A DNA stretch of 43,406 bases from Rhodobacterales bacterium (GTDB taxonomy: Bacteria; Pseudomonadota; Alphaproteobacteria; Rhodobacterales; Rhodobacteraceae), in assembly GCA_009993005.1 (NCBI GenBank), contig JAACUH010000077.1, positions 1 to 43,406 of the forward strand, in the 5' to 3' direction. This document shows positions 10,489 through 19,200 of this stretch, one piece after another (within the stretch, counting starts at the first letter, position 1; every line of letters begins with the position of its first letter). Below the pieces are notes generated by a model. The model had not been told where the DNA came from. It saw only the letters and a list, made by a program, of their open reading frames with translations, and made no database searches. The position numbers were made by a program, and so were the translations under genes.

Positions 10489-11759
10489 GGCGCGCCCTCC
10501 CCGCCTGATGTTGCAAAGAAATAGGGGTCGAGCGCAATCTGCACCTGCGCCGCGATCAGCGCATCCGGCGTCAGGCCACCCAGCGCCTCGGCACGCTCCA
10601 GCACCTGCGGCGCGAACACCTGGGCCAGCAGCGGCAGCGGCAGCCGCCGCCCGGCGAGATCGTCACGCAGCGCCGTCACCGTCGCCTGCGCCTCTGTCCG
10701 CGGCCAGTAATAGCGGATGCGGTCGGCCAGACCAAAGTGCCGCTGGATCCGCAGCGCACCGGCGTCGCCATGGTAATGCCCCTGCCACCCGGCGGGATCG
10801 GCCAGCATCAGCGCCTCCATCGCGGGCTGCACCAGCGCCCCGCCCCAGCCCGCCTGCACCCGCATCTGGTCGAGCGCATAGACCGCCTGCCGCCAGGCGA
10901 ATGTCAGCGCCGGCCCGACCTTTTGAAAGGCAAAGCCGATTTCGGCCAGCCGGACAAAGGCGGCCGGGTGCTGGTAGTCGGTCGAATGCGCCTCGAGGCA
11001 GACGCCGGGATGATGGGCAATGGCGGCCATCAGGCCGGGGTCGCGCGCCAGCGGCAGGTGGTGGACGGCCATCGGCGTGAACTCTACCCCCGGCTGCACG
11101 ACCAGCCCGCCGATCTCTCCGATCCCGGCAAAGGCCGCCATATGCGCACCGAGCGTCGCGCGTGCGGCTTCGGGCGTGGTGGCGGGGATGTCGGCGTGGT
11201 CGTCATCGTCGTCATGGCGCGCGCCGCCCGGCGGGGGCACTTCGGTGCCGACCACATAGAGCAGCGCGCCCGCATCCGCCGCCGCATCACGGCAGACGGC
11301 GCCCAGATCGGCGGCGCGCGGCACGGTGATGTCATCGCCCAGTTGCGCAGGCTCGCCCGCGCAGCCTTCGGAACAGTCCAGGTGGATCTTGCTGAACCCC
11401 GCCTCTACATAGGCGCGCACCATGGCGCGGCCCTTGGCCATCGCCTGATCGGCGGGCAGACGGCGCCAGGCCTGCGGGCCAAGGTGGTCGCCGCCAAAGA
11501 GGATGCGCGCGCGGTCGGTCCCGGTCTCGTCGGCAAGCCGGTTCACAAAGGCGATGAAGGCGGCGGGCGTCATGCCGGTATAGCCGCCGTCCTGATTGAC
11601 CTGGTTCGACGTCGCCTCGATCACCACGGCGCGGTCACGCGCCTGCGCCAGCCGCAGCGACGCGCGCAGCACGTCGGGGTGGGCCGAACAGACCGAGGGG
11701 ATGGCGACGGCCGCGCCGCCCCGGTTGCGCGCGATGATGTCGCGCAGGATGTCAGTCAT
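10485..11759 (-). CDS. agaZ: AgaZ/KbaZ/GatZ-family protein; possible tagatose-6-phosphate 4-epimerase
   Basis: A 424-residue protein of the family annotated as the non-catalytic subunit of class II tagatose-1,6-bisphosphate aldolase. Visible family blocks are IPSVCSAHPDVLRASL, ATSNQVNQDGGYTGMTP, ILFGGDHLGPQ and KIHLDCSEGC. The start at 11759 has AGGAGG 7 nt upstream and overlaps the kinase stop by 8 nt. In E. coli the family assists KbaY/GatY, but no such aldolase and no tagatose-6-phosphate kinase is present here. I recall that a GatZ-family member in Agrobacterium galactitol catabolism was reported as a tagatose-6-phosphate 4-epimerase. Acting that way after AgaS, it would give fructose-6-phosphate. 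Family assignment is firm; the epimerase role is inference. Confidence 0.88.
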   Translation of the reverse strand: MTDILRDIIARNRGGAAVAIPSVCSAHPDVLRASLRLAQARDRAVVIEATSNQVNQDGGYTGMTPAAFIAFVNRLADETGTDRARILFGGDHLGPQAWRRLPADQAMAKGRAMVRAYVEAGFSKIHLDCSEGCAGEPAQLGDDITVPRAADLGAVCRDAAADAGALLYVVGTEVPPPGGARHDDDDDHADIPATTPEAARATLGAHMAAFAGIGEIGGLVVQPGVEFTPMAVHHLPLARDPGLMAAIAHHPGVCLEAHSTDYQHPAAFVRLAEIGFAFQKVGPALTFAWRQAVYALDQMRVQAGWGGALVQPAMEALMLADPAGWQGHYHGDAGALRIQRHFGLADRIRYYWPRTEAQATVTALRDDLAGRRLPLPLLAQVFAPQVLERAEALGGLTPDALIAAQVQIALDPYFFATSGGEGAP

Positions 11760-12663
11760 GGCCAGCCTCCTGAAGCGCGGCATAGGCGGCGCCGCGCGCG
11801 CCGCTGCTGTCGCCGCCCTGGGCCAGCAGGATCAGCGGGATGGCGAAACCGGGCAGTTGTGCGGCGCGCAGCGCGGCGCTCAGGTCATCCGTTAGGTCTG
11901 CGATCTGGCTCAGACCCCCGCCCAGCACAACCGCCTGCGGATCGATGGTAAAGGTCAGCGTGATGAGCAGCTCTGCCACAAAGGCGCACCAGATGTCCCA
12001 GACCTGCGCCACCGCCGGGTCGGTCGCGCGCTGTGCGGCAACCTCGGGCGGGGTCAGGGCGCGGCCGGTGACATGGGCGGCAATGCGCGTCAGGCCGGGC
12101 CCCGCGACATAGGTCTCGATGCAGCCCATCCGCCCGCAGCCGCAGCGCAGCACCGGCAGGCCATGCGCCAGCACCAGATGCGCGGGCGCGGGCGTGTGGC
12201 CGAACTCGCCCCCCACCGCCGCCGGGCCGGGGATCAGCCGGCCATCCACCGCGACGCCGCCACCGACCCCGGTGCCCAGGATCAGCCCCGCGACCGGCGT
12301 CATCCCCCGCGCGGCGCCAAACACCGCCTCGGAGAGCGTGAGCGCGCGGCAGTCGTTCACATAGGTCACAGGCCGCCCCGCCGCCCCGGCAATGTCGGCG
12401 GGAAAGGGGTGGCCGGTGGCCGGCAGATTGGCGGTAAAGGCAAGCGATGTCAGCGGGTTCACCAGCCCGGCGGCCGAGATGCCGACCGGCAGCGCGCGGC
12501 CCGCCACGCCTTCGGCCCAGGCGATCTGGTTCGCCATCGCGGCCACCAGCGCGCCATAGTCGCGCGGCGTGTCGATCCGGCGGCGCTCTGTGCGCGACCA
12601 GTCGGGGGCAAAGACCTGCGCCTCGATCTTGGTCCCGCCGAGGTCGATCCCTGCCGCGATCAT
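11752..12663 (-). CDS. ROK-family sugar kinase (N-acetylhexosamine kinase candidate)
   Basis: A 303-residue ROK protein. AGIDLGGTKIEA at the N-terminus is the ATP phosphate-binding motif, LILGTGVGGG lies mid-protein, and the zinc motif CGCGRMGC with an upstream histidine is near residue 170. There is no HTH extension, so it is a kinase rather than a ROK repressor. In this operon it most likely phosphorylates imported GlcNAc and/or GalNAc at C6, since the importer is of the ABC type and delivers unphosphorylated sugar. The ATG at 12663 overlaps the TGA of the AgaS-like gene. Glucokinase or N-acetylmannosamine kinase activity cannot be excluded by sequence. Confidence 0.9.
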   Translation of the reverse strand: MIAAGIDLGGTKIEAQVFAPDWSRTERRRIDTPRDYGALVAAMANQIAWAEGVAGRALPVGISAAGLVNPLTSLAFTANLPATGHPFPADIAGAAGRPVTYVNDCRALTLSEAVFGAARGMTPVAGLILGTGVGGGVAVDGRLIPGPAAVGGEFGHTPAPAHLVLAHGLPVLRCGCGRMGCIETYVAGPGLTRIAAHVTGRALTPPEVAAQRATDPAVAQVWDIWCAFVAELLITLTFTIDPQAVVLGGGLSQIADLTDDLSAALRAAQLPGFAIPLILLAQGGDSSGARGAAYAALQEAGHD

Positions 12664-13730
12664 GGCGCCACCGGATAGAGCGTGACACCCGCCACCACGC
12701 GGCTGAGCGTGCCCTGCCCTTCGAACGGGCTGTCGGCATCGAGGCCAAGCCGGTCTGACCACATGACCGCCAGCACCTGCGCCAGCGCCACGGCCAGCGG
12801 CGCGCCCCAGGTCGCGCCAAAGGGCATCGCGATGGCGATGTCGCCGCCCGGCCCCACCGCTGTCACCCGCGCGGCCGGAAACTGCGCGCGCAACTCCGCC
12901 ACCAGGTCGGCGTCATAGCGCGCGGCATGGGGGTCAGGCGCGGTGAGCACGAAAATCGCCGTGTCGCCGCGCACAAAGCTCTTGGGCCCATGCCGAAAGC
13001 CCAGCGTGCTGTCCCACAGCGCGGGGATCTGCCCGGCGGTAAGTTCCATCACCTTGAGCGCGCTTTCCCGCGCGGCAAAGGCGAGCGGCCCGGCGCCCAC
13101 GAACACCACACGTTCCGGCAGCGGCCCCGTGGCAAACCGGGCCAGCCCCGGCAAGAGCGCGCGCAGTTGCGCGGCGAGCGCCGCCATCCGCGCAGGCGCG
13201 TCGGGCACCGGGTCGAACAGCGCGAGCGCGGTGAGCAGCATGGTCGAGAATGACGAGGTCATCGCAAAACCCGCGTCATGCGTCGCCTCGGGCAGCACCA
13301 CGGCGCGGTCGATGCCGCGCAGGCGGGTGGCGAGCGTGCCGGTGGGATTGCAGGTGATGGCAAGCCGCGGCGCATCGGGCGCCAGCGCGTCGAGCGCGTC
13401 GAGCGTGCCGATGCTCTCGGTCGAATTGCCGGACCGGCCAAAGCTGACCACCAGCGGGCGACGGCCGGTCAGGTAGGTTTGCGGGCGGCTCACGATGTCG
13501 GTCGTGGCGACGGCGCGCAGGCAGGGGCCGGGCGCGCGCTCCATCCCCGCCGCGATGATCTCGCCGATATAGGCGCTGGTGCCTGCGCCGCAGAACCAGA
13601 CCTCATCGACGTCCAGCCCCGCGATCCAGCCCCGCAGCCCCGCGATGTCGAGCCCCTGCGCCCACCCCGCCCAGATGGCGGGCTGGGCGTGGATCTCGCG
13701 CCATGTGTGCCAGCGGCTGAGGTCGGTCAT
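12660..13730 (-). CDS. agaS: SIS-domain protein, AgaS-like (galactosamine-6-phosphate deaminase/isomerase)
   Basis: A 356-residue double-SIS protein. WFCGAGTSAYIGE and VVSFGRSGNSTES form the first sugar-phosphate site, and LGFRHGPKSFV is the block typical of the AgaS branch. Family role: it converts galactosamine-6-phosphate to tagatose-6-phosphate plus ammonia in GalNAc use. The ATG overlaps the preceding NagB-II-like stop (ATGA), and its own stop overlaps the kinase start. Having it beside a second SIS enzyme of another branch argues that the operon handles two hexosamine-6-phosphates. Confidence 0.85.
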   Translation of the reverse strand: MTDLSRWHTWREIHAQPAIWAGWAQGLDIAGLRGWIAGLDVDEVWFCGAGTSAYIGEIIAAGMERAPGPCLRAVATTDIVSRPQTYLTGRRPLVVSFGRSGNSTESIGTLDALDALAPDAPRLAITCNPTGTLATRLRGIDRAVVLPEATHDAGFAMTSSFSTMLLTALALFDPVPDAPARMAALAAQLRALLPGLARFATGPLPERVVFVGAGPLAFAARESALKVMELTAGQIPALWDSTLGFRHGPKSFVRGDTAIFVLTAPDPHAARYDADLVAELRAQFPAARVTAVGPGGDIAIAMPFGATWGAPLAVALAQVLAVMWSDRLGLDADSPFEGQGTLSRVVAGVTLYPVAP

Positions 13731-14734
13731 GTGGTCTGGGTCACTTTCGACAGGGTGGCGGGACGGTCCGGGTCATGCCCCAGCGCCACCGCGACCGCAA
13801 GGATCACCGGATAGACGAGGGTCAGGAGCAGCGCTGCCGCGGCGGCGGGCGTCAGCCCTTCGGCCCCCACATCGGCGGGGCGCAGGCGCTGCACCGCGCC
13901 CCCCGCCGCACGAAACCGCGCCTCGGCAGTGTCGAGGCTGTCCTGCACCAGCGGCATGCCGGTGTCGAGGATCAGGATCAGGAGCGGCTTTGTCACCAGT
14001 TGCAGCGGGCCATGCAGGACTTCGGACGAGGAATAGGCCTCGGCATGGATCGCGCAGGTCTCCTTGATCTTGAGCGCGACCTCCTGCGCGGCGCCATAGC
14101 CGGTGTCGCGGCCGATCACATAGACATGCTGCGCGCGCAGCAACGCCGACACCAGCGCGCCTGCCTGCGGATGCGCCACGTCGCCCAGCGCGCCGATGAC
14201 GGCGGCAGAGGCCCGCGCGCGGGGCGCATAGGCGGGCACCATCGCGCCCAGCAGCGCCATGCCGGCGGCGATCGACCCGATCACCGATTTGGTCGCGGGC
14301 ACGGCGAGTTCCGGCCCCGCGCCAATCGGCAGCGTGACATCGGCGGCCGCCTCGACCGCAGAGCCCGGCGCGTTGGTGATCGCCACCACCGCGGCCCCGC
14401 GCGCCCGCGCGCCAGAGGCCGAGCGCACCAGATCCTCGCTCACGCCCGATTGCGAGATGACGAGCGCGACGGTCGCGGCCATCGCGACGCCACCGCCCAG
14501 CGAAAACACCGACGGCGGAAGAGATGTCACCGGCAGGCCGGTCTCGCGCATGATCTCGTAGGACAGGATATTGGCCGCCGCATCGGACGACCCGCGCGCC
14601 ACGGTATAGACCGCGCGGCGGTCGCCCAGCGCCAGCGGCGCCAGCGCGGCGGTGTGGTCGGCGGCGGCCGCGCGGGCAAAGACGCCCGGCGCCTGCGCGA
14701 TCTCGGCCGCCATCAGGGCACCCAGCGCGGTCAT
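13727..14734 (-). CDS. SIS-domain glucosamine-6-phosphate deaminase (NagB-II/GlmS-isomerase type)
   Basis: A 335-residue double-SIS protein lacking the GlmS glutaminase domain. MAAEIAQAPGVFARAA at the start, ARGSSDAAANILSYE and LVISQSGVSEDLVRSA in the first SIS unit, and AYSSSEVLHGP in the second match the NagB-II group. These convert glucosamine-6-phosphate to fructose-6-phosphate and ammonia. It is coupled by ATGA overlaps to the oxidoreductase upstream and AgaS downstream. No classical NagB is present in the operon, so this is the expected GlcNAc-branch deaminase. Substrate preference against GalN-6-P is inferred, not shown. Confidence 0.85.
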   Translation of the reverse strand: MTALGALMAAEIAQAPGVFARAAAADHTAALAPLALGDRRAVYTVARGSSDAAANILSYEIMRETGLPVTSLPPSVFSLGGGVAMAATVALVISQSGVSEDLVRSASGARARGAAVVAITNAPGSAVEAAADVTLPIGAGPELAVPATKSVIGSIAAGMALLGAMVPAYAPRARASAAVIGALGDVAHPQAGALVSALLRAQHVYVIGRDTGYGAAQEVALKIKETCAIHAEAYSSSEVLHGPLQLVTKPLLILILDTGMPLVQDSLDTAEARFRAAGGAVQRLRPADVGAEGLTPAAAAALLLTLVYPVILAVAVALGHDPDRPATLSKVTQTT

Positions 14735-15873
14735 TTGCGCAGCCCGTAGGCGTCGAGCCGCGCCCAGGTCTCGGCCAGGTCCACCATCTGCCCGCTGATG
14801 CGCGCCTCGTCGAGCGCGAGCGCCGCGATCCCCGCCTCCATCGCGTCCACGATGCCGACCGGCAGGCTGGAAATCTCGCCGCGCAGGAACGACGCGATCT
14901 CGGCCACCATCATGTTGTCGGCGCCGTAGTGATTGCCCGTCGCGGGATGGTCGCCCTTGGTATAGTCCCAGTCGTGCAGCCGCGTGCCGTCGCGCGCGGT
15001 GATGCGCAGATAGCCGCGCACGAAATCACCCTCGGCCATGCCATGCGTCCCCATGATGCAGAACCGGCGATGTTCGTCCGGCACGTTGAGGTTGGTGTGG
15101 AAGGCGAGGCTCGCCCCGGTCTCGTAGGACAGGATCGAGGTCTGGTAGTCGATGATGTCGCCGTCGGAATGAAAGGCGTCATCGACCTGTTCCCAGATCG
15201 ACGGTTTCACATGCATGATCTCGTTTTCCGCGTTCGAGGTCGGCGCGTTTTCCGGCAGATAGGACTTGCGCCCGCCGAAGGATGCCACCCGGCGCGGGCG
15301 CGATCCCGTGACCATGTTGTAAAGGTCGATGTCGTGGCAGCACTTTTCCAGCATGAAACCGCCCGACCATTTCACCATCCGCCGCCAGTCGCGCATGAAG
15401 AACGCCCCGTGGTATGGCGCGATATGCTCGTTGGCCTCAAGGCTGGTGATGCGCCCCAGCGCGCCCGCCGCCATCGCCGCGCGCAGATCGACCATGTGGC
15501 GCGAAAAGCGCAGCACAAGGCCCACCATCACCCGGTCGGTGCCATGTTTCGCCAGCAGTTCGGCGAGCTGCATGGTCTCCTCGACCGTGACCACCACCGG
15601 CTTTTCGGTGAATATCCGCACCCCCGCCTCGAGCCCGGCGCGGATCTGGTCAAGGTGAAACACATTGGGCGAGCCGACAAAGAACAGGTCAGGCCTGGCC
15701 TGATCCAGCATCGCCTCGACCGTGTCATAGCGCGGCACATCGGGGCCGAGCCGGTCGAAATAGGTCGGAAAGGGATCATACCAGCCCACGAATTCGATCT
15801 CGGGCATTTCGGCCTTCATGATCGAGAGGACATGCATGGGGCGCAGGCCTGTGCCGGCAACGACGACGCGCAT
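14731..15873 (-). CDS. Gfo/Idh/MocA-family NAD(P)-dependent oxidoreductase
   Basis: A 380-residue protein with an N-terminal Rossmann fold (VVVAGTGLRPMHVLS), the EKPVVVTVEE block containing the conserved EKP, and KCCHDIDLYN in the C-terminal domain with the family's catalytic-region histidine and aspartate. The start at 15873 is favoured because AAGGA sits 7 nt upstream; ATGs at 15888 and 15903 are in frame. It lies between the importer ATPase and the deaminases. Possible jobs are sugar oxidation or epimerisation, or NAD-dependent glycoside hydrolysis as in family GH109 (alpha-N-acetylgalactosaminidase), which uses this fold. Sequence alone does not decide. Confidence 0.85.
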   Translation of the reverse strand: MRVVVAGTGLRPMHVLSIMKAEMPEIEFVGWYDPFPTYFDRLGPDVPRYDTVEAMLDQARPDLFFVGSPNVFHLDQIRAGLEAGVRIFTEKPVVVTVEETMQLAELLAKHGTDRVMVGLVLRFSRHMVDLRAAMAAGALGRITSLEANEHIAPYHGAFFMRDWRRMVKWSGGFMLEKCCHDIDLYNMVTGSRPRRVASFGGRKSYLPENAPTSNAENEIMHVKPSIWEQVDDAFHSDGDIIDYQTSILSYETGASLAFHTNLNVPDEHRRFCIMGTHGMAEGDFVRGYLRITARDGTRLHDWDYTKGDHPATGNHYGADNMMVAEIASFLRGEISSLPVGIVDAMEAGIAALALDEARISGQMVDLAETWARLDAYGLRK

Positions 15874-15924
15874 CGGGTAATCCTTCATGGTGTTGGCCCG
15901 CACCCTGCGGCGCGGGCGTAAATG

Positions 15925-17028
15925 TCAGGCGACCAGTGCGGGCGCCTGTCTGCGGCGCAGGACCTTGCCGCTTGCATCGAACACATGACAATCGCGCGGA
16001 TCGACGGCCAGCGCGATATTGCGCCCTTCGGCCACGGCGGCATCGCCGGGCAGGGTCGCGCAGAACCGGGTGCCGCCGGCGATGGTGCCATAGGTGATCG
16101 ACACGCCGCCCAGCCGTTCGAGCACGTTGACCGTGATGTCGAGCCCCGCGCCCTCCGCCAGGGTGACATTCTCGGGCCGGATGCCGACCTCGACCTTTGC
16201 GCCCTTCATCGCGGCATGGCCTTCGACCGGCACGCTCATGACATGGCCGCCGGCAAGCTCGACCGTCACGCCCTCGCCCGTCGCCTCGCGCACCGTCGCA
16301 GGCACGAGGTTCATGTTGGGCTGGCCGATGAAGGAGGCCACGAATTTCGTCGCCGGGTGATGATATAGCTCCATCGGCGTGCCGAATTGCTCGACCCTGC
16401 CGGCGTTGAGCACGACGATCCGGTCGGCCATCGTCATCGCCTCGATCTGGTCATGGGTGACATAGACCATCGTCGCATTCAGGCTGCGGTGAAGCTGGCT
16501 CAGCTCGACCCGCATGTCGCCGCGCAGCGCCGCATCGAGGTTCGAGAGCGGCTCGTCGAACAGGAACACCTTGGGGTTGCGCACGATCGAGCGGCCGATG
16601 GCGACGCGCTGGCGCTGCCCGCCCGAGAGTTGGCCGGGCTTGAGTTGCAGCTTGTCGGTGAGTTGCAGGATCTCGGCCGCGCGGCCGACCTTCTGGCGGA
16701 CTTCGGCCTCGGCCAGCTTCTGCACGCGCAGCGGAAAGGCGATGTTTTCATAGACGGTGAGATGGGGGTAGAGCGCGTAGCTCTGGAACACCATCGCGAT
16801 GCCGCGCTCGACCGGGTGCTCGCGGCTCACGTCGCGGCCCTCGATCACGATCTGCCCGCTGGTCGCGGCCTCGAGGCCCGCGATGATGCGCAGCAGGGTG
16901 GATTTGCCACAGCCGGAAGGGCCGACAAAAACCACGAATTCCTTGTCGCGGATGGCAAGCGAGATGTCGTGCAGGACGGCGGCATTGCCGAAGGATTTGC
17001 TGATGGACGTGAGGTCGAGCGTGGCCAT
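15925..17028 (-). CDS. Sugar ABC transporter ATP-binding protein (UgpC/MsmK/MalK type)
   Basis: A 367-residue ATPase. Walker A GPSGCGKSTLLR is near residue 37, with LSGGQRQRVAIGRS as signature and VFLFDEPLSNLD as Walker B. The C-terminal TOBE/OB region (about 240-360) is typical of carbohydrate importers. It energises the two permeases at 18357-20124. GGGAG lies 8 nt before the ATG. It follows the binding-protein gene by 65 nt and precedes the oxidoreductase by about 50 nt. Confidence 0.95.
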   Translation of the reverse strand: MATLDLTSISKSFGNAAVLHDISLAIRDKEFVVFVGPSGCGKSTLLRIIAGLEAATSGQIVIEGRDVSREHPVERGIAMVFQSYALYPHLTVYENIAFPLRVQKLAEAEVRQKVGRAAEILQLTDKLQLKPGQLSGGQRQRVAIGRSIVRNPKVFLFDEPLSNLDAALRGDMRVELSQLHRSLNATMVYVTHDQIEAMTMADRIVVLNAGRVEQFGTPMELYHHPATKFVASFIGQPNMNLVPATVREATGEGVTVELAGGHVMSVPVEGHAAMKGAKVEVGIRPENVTLAEGAGLDITVNVLERLGGVSITYGTIAGGTRFCATLPGDAAVAEGRNIALAVDPRDCHVFDASGKVLRRRQAPALVA

Positions 17029-17093
17029 GGCCGGGTCTCCCGCAGGAATGTCAGGGGTAGCGGGCGACCCTCCGGGCCGCCCGCCAGGTCGCC

Positions 17094-18305
17094 TTACTGC
17101 ACGGCGGCAAGCTCTTCGCCGGCGATGGTGACAAGCTCGTCAACCTCGCCTTCGCCCAGCAGGATGCCTTGCACCATGTTGGTGAACACCGCTTGCAGCG
17201 CCTTGAAATCCTCGACCAGCGGCTCGGGCCCGCCGGTCGAGATACCGCCGGTGAACACCTGCCAGAACGGGTCGTTCAGGTAGAACGGATCTGCAATGCC
17301 GAGGTTTTCGTATTGCAGGATCGGGGTCAGGCCCCAGCTGCTGTCGAGGTCATACTGCGCCGCGCCCGAAGTCAGCGCGACGGCAAGCTCGGTGGCGAGC
17401 TCTTCGTGGCCGGTGCCCTTGAACACCGCGATGGAGTCGGTGATCAGGATCGTGCCCGACACGCCCGACGGCCCCGCCGGGATCGGCGCGACAAGCTGGT
17501 TGATCGTCTCGTTATGCTGCCCACGGCCCCAGGGCCCGGTCACATACATCGCGATCTTGCTGTCGTTGAACAGGTCGCGCAGCTGGTCACGCTCCCATGC
17601 CGTGGGGCCTTCCTGCATGTAGGGCAGCAGGTCCGCATAAAGCTGCAGCGTCTCGCGGGTCTGCTGGCTGTCGATCATCGGCGCGTTGGTCGCGGCATCA
17701 AGCACGACGCCACCGTTGGAGTAGAGGAAATCGAGGAACATGTGCATCGTGTTGTCGAAATCCTTGCCCGCCATGCCGATGCCGGCGGCGTCGGTGTTCT
17801 CGGTCACGGTTTTCGCAAGCGTCACGAGGTCCGCCCAGGTCGCGGGCGCCTCGCAGGTGGCACCGGCCGCTTCGACGAGGTCGCAGTTGATGTAGAGCGC
17901 CTTGGTCGAGAAGGCATGCGGGATGCCCCAGTATTGCCCACCCGAGGACACGGTCGCCAGCACGCCGGGCTGGAACGCGGCCTCCTGTTCGGGCGTAAAG
18001 GACACCGGCACGATCAGGTCGTTGTTGGCAAGCTGGCGCAGCGTGCGCGAGCCCATGTAGGCGATCGACGGCGGGTCACCGGCGGCGGCGAGCGTCATCG
18101 ACTTGTCCTGGCAGGTGCCCCATGGCACGGCTTCCATGTTGACGGTCACGCCGGGGTGATCGACGATGAACTGGTCGATCACCACCTGGTCGGCCGGGCG
18201 CACTTCGCCGCCGCACATGATGAAGTGCAGGTCCTGCGCGCTGGCCGTCATGGCCGAGCCACCCAGCAGCACCGCACCCAGTGTCAGTGTCTTGAGATGT
18301 GTCAT
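17094..18305 (-). CDS. Carbohydrate ABC transporter substrate-binding protein
   Basis: A 403-residue precursor with a signal peptide ending around residue 23 (TASAQ). It is a family 1 extracellular solute-binding protein: an ITDSIAVFKGTGHEE segment and tryptophan-rich binding-cleft stretches (TGPWGRGQHNE; AVPWGTCQDKSM) are visible. It captures the imported sugar in the periplasm and hands it to the permeases encoded just upstream. Three cysteines near the mature N-terminal part (MCGGE, WGTCQ and others) may form disulfides. Given the enzymes in the operon, the ligand is probably an N-acetylhexosamine or a short oligosaccharide containing one; this is inference. Confidence 0.93.
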   Translation of the reverse strand: MTHLKTLTLGAVLLGGSAMTASAQDLHFIMCGGEVRPADQVVIDQFIVDHPGVTVNMEAVPWGTCQDKSMTLAAAGDPPSIAYMGSRTLRQLANNDLIVPVSFTPEQEAAFQPGVLATVSSGGQYWGIPHAFSTKALYINCDLVEAAGATCEAPATWADLVTLAKTVTENTDAAGIGMAGKDFDNTMHMFLDFLYSNGGVVLDAATNAPMIDSQQTRETLQLYADLLPYMQEGPTAWERDQLRDLFNDSKIAMYVTGPWGRGQHNETINQLVAPIPAGPSGVSGTILITDSIAVFKGTGHEELATELAVALTSGAAQYDLDSSWGLTPILQYENLGIADPFYLNDPFWQVFTGGISTGGPEPLVEDFKALQAVFTNMVQGILLGEGEVDELVTIAGEELAAVQ

Positions 18306-18356
18306 GTCTGGTCGTCTCCCTTGGTTGGTTTCTTGGTGTCGTTCGCAACCGCGCCG

Positions 18357-19199
18357 CTATTCCTTGATCGCACCTGCGGTGAGACCGGCGACGAGGTATT
18401 TCTGCAGGAACAGGAAGATGAGCATCACCGGCAGCACCCCCGTGAGGGCGGCGGCCATCATCTCGTTCCAGGTCACCGACTGGTAGCCGATGAATTCGAA
18501 CAGCCCCGCGGGCAACGGCTGGTAGGCGCGGGTCTGGTTGAAGGTGATCGCAAAGAGAAACTGCTGCGCATAGGCCCCGATGAACACGCTGCTGCCCACC
18601 ACGATCAGCCCCGGCACCGCCAGCGGCAGCACCACCCGGCGCAGCGTGTACATCCGCGTGGCGCCATCGACATAGGCGGCCTCCTCGAGCTCGCGCGGGA
18701 TCTTCTCGAGGTAGGACCGCAAGAGCCAGATGCCCGTCGGGATCAGGAATGCCACGCCGGGCACGATCATCGCCCAATAGGTGTTGAGAAGGCCAAGGCT
18801 GCGCAGCACCCGGTAGAGCGGGATCAGCAGCACCGCGCCGGTGAACATGTTCACGCCCAGAAAGATCGCGAGCGAGGCATTCTTGAACGGAAAGTCGAGC
18901 CGCGCATAGGCATAGGCGGCAGGCACCACAAAGACCATGGTGATGGCCGTGACCGCCGTCGCGATGAACACCGAGTTGAAGATGTAGCGCCCCAGGAGCG
19001 GCACCGTATCCCACATCCGGCTGTAGGCGCCAAAGCTGAAGTCATCGGACCAGAACTGGTAGGGCGCGCGGAACAGGTGTTCGAGCGGCCGCAGCGAGGC
19101 CATGAACATCTCGAAAAAGGGGAGCAGGATAAAGGTCAGAAAGACCAGGATGCAGGCGTAGATGCCGATGGTCTGCGGCCAGGTGTAACGGTCCATCAT
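18357..19199 (-). CDS. Carbohydrate ABC transporter permease (MalG type)
   Basis: A 280-residue protein with six predicted membrane helices. The coupling EAA loop is EEAAYVDGATRMYTLRRVVLP, which contacts the ATPase. It starts with two adjacent ATG codons (19199 and 19196), immediately after the upstream permease stop, so the two permeases are translated as a pair. It forms the inner-membrane channel with the other permease. Confidence 0.94.
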   Translation of the reverse strand: MMDRYTWPQTIGIYACILVFLTFILLPFFEMFMASLRPLEHLFRAPYQFWSDDFSFGAYSRMWDTVPLLGRYIFNSVFIATAVTAITMVFVVPAAYAYARLDFPFKNASLAIFLGVNMFTGAVLLIPLYRVLRSLGLLNTYWAMIVPGVAFLIPTGIWLLRSYLEKIPRELEEAAYVDGATRMYTLRRVVLPLAVPGLIVVGSSVFIGAYAQQFLFAITFNQTRAYQPLPAGLFEFIGYQSVTWNEMMAAALTGVLPVMLIFLFLQKYLVAGLTAGAIKE

Positions 19200-19200
19200 G

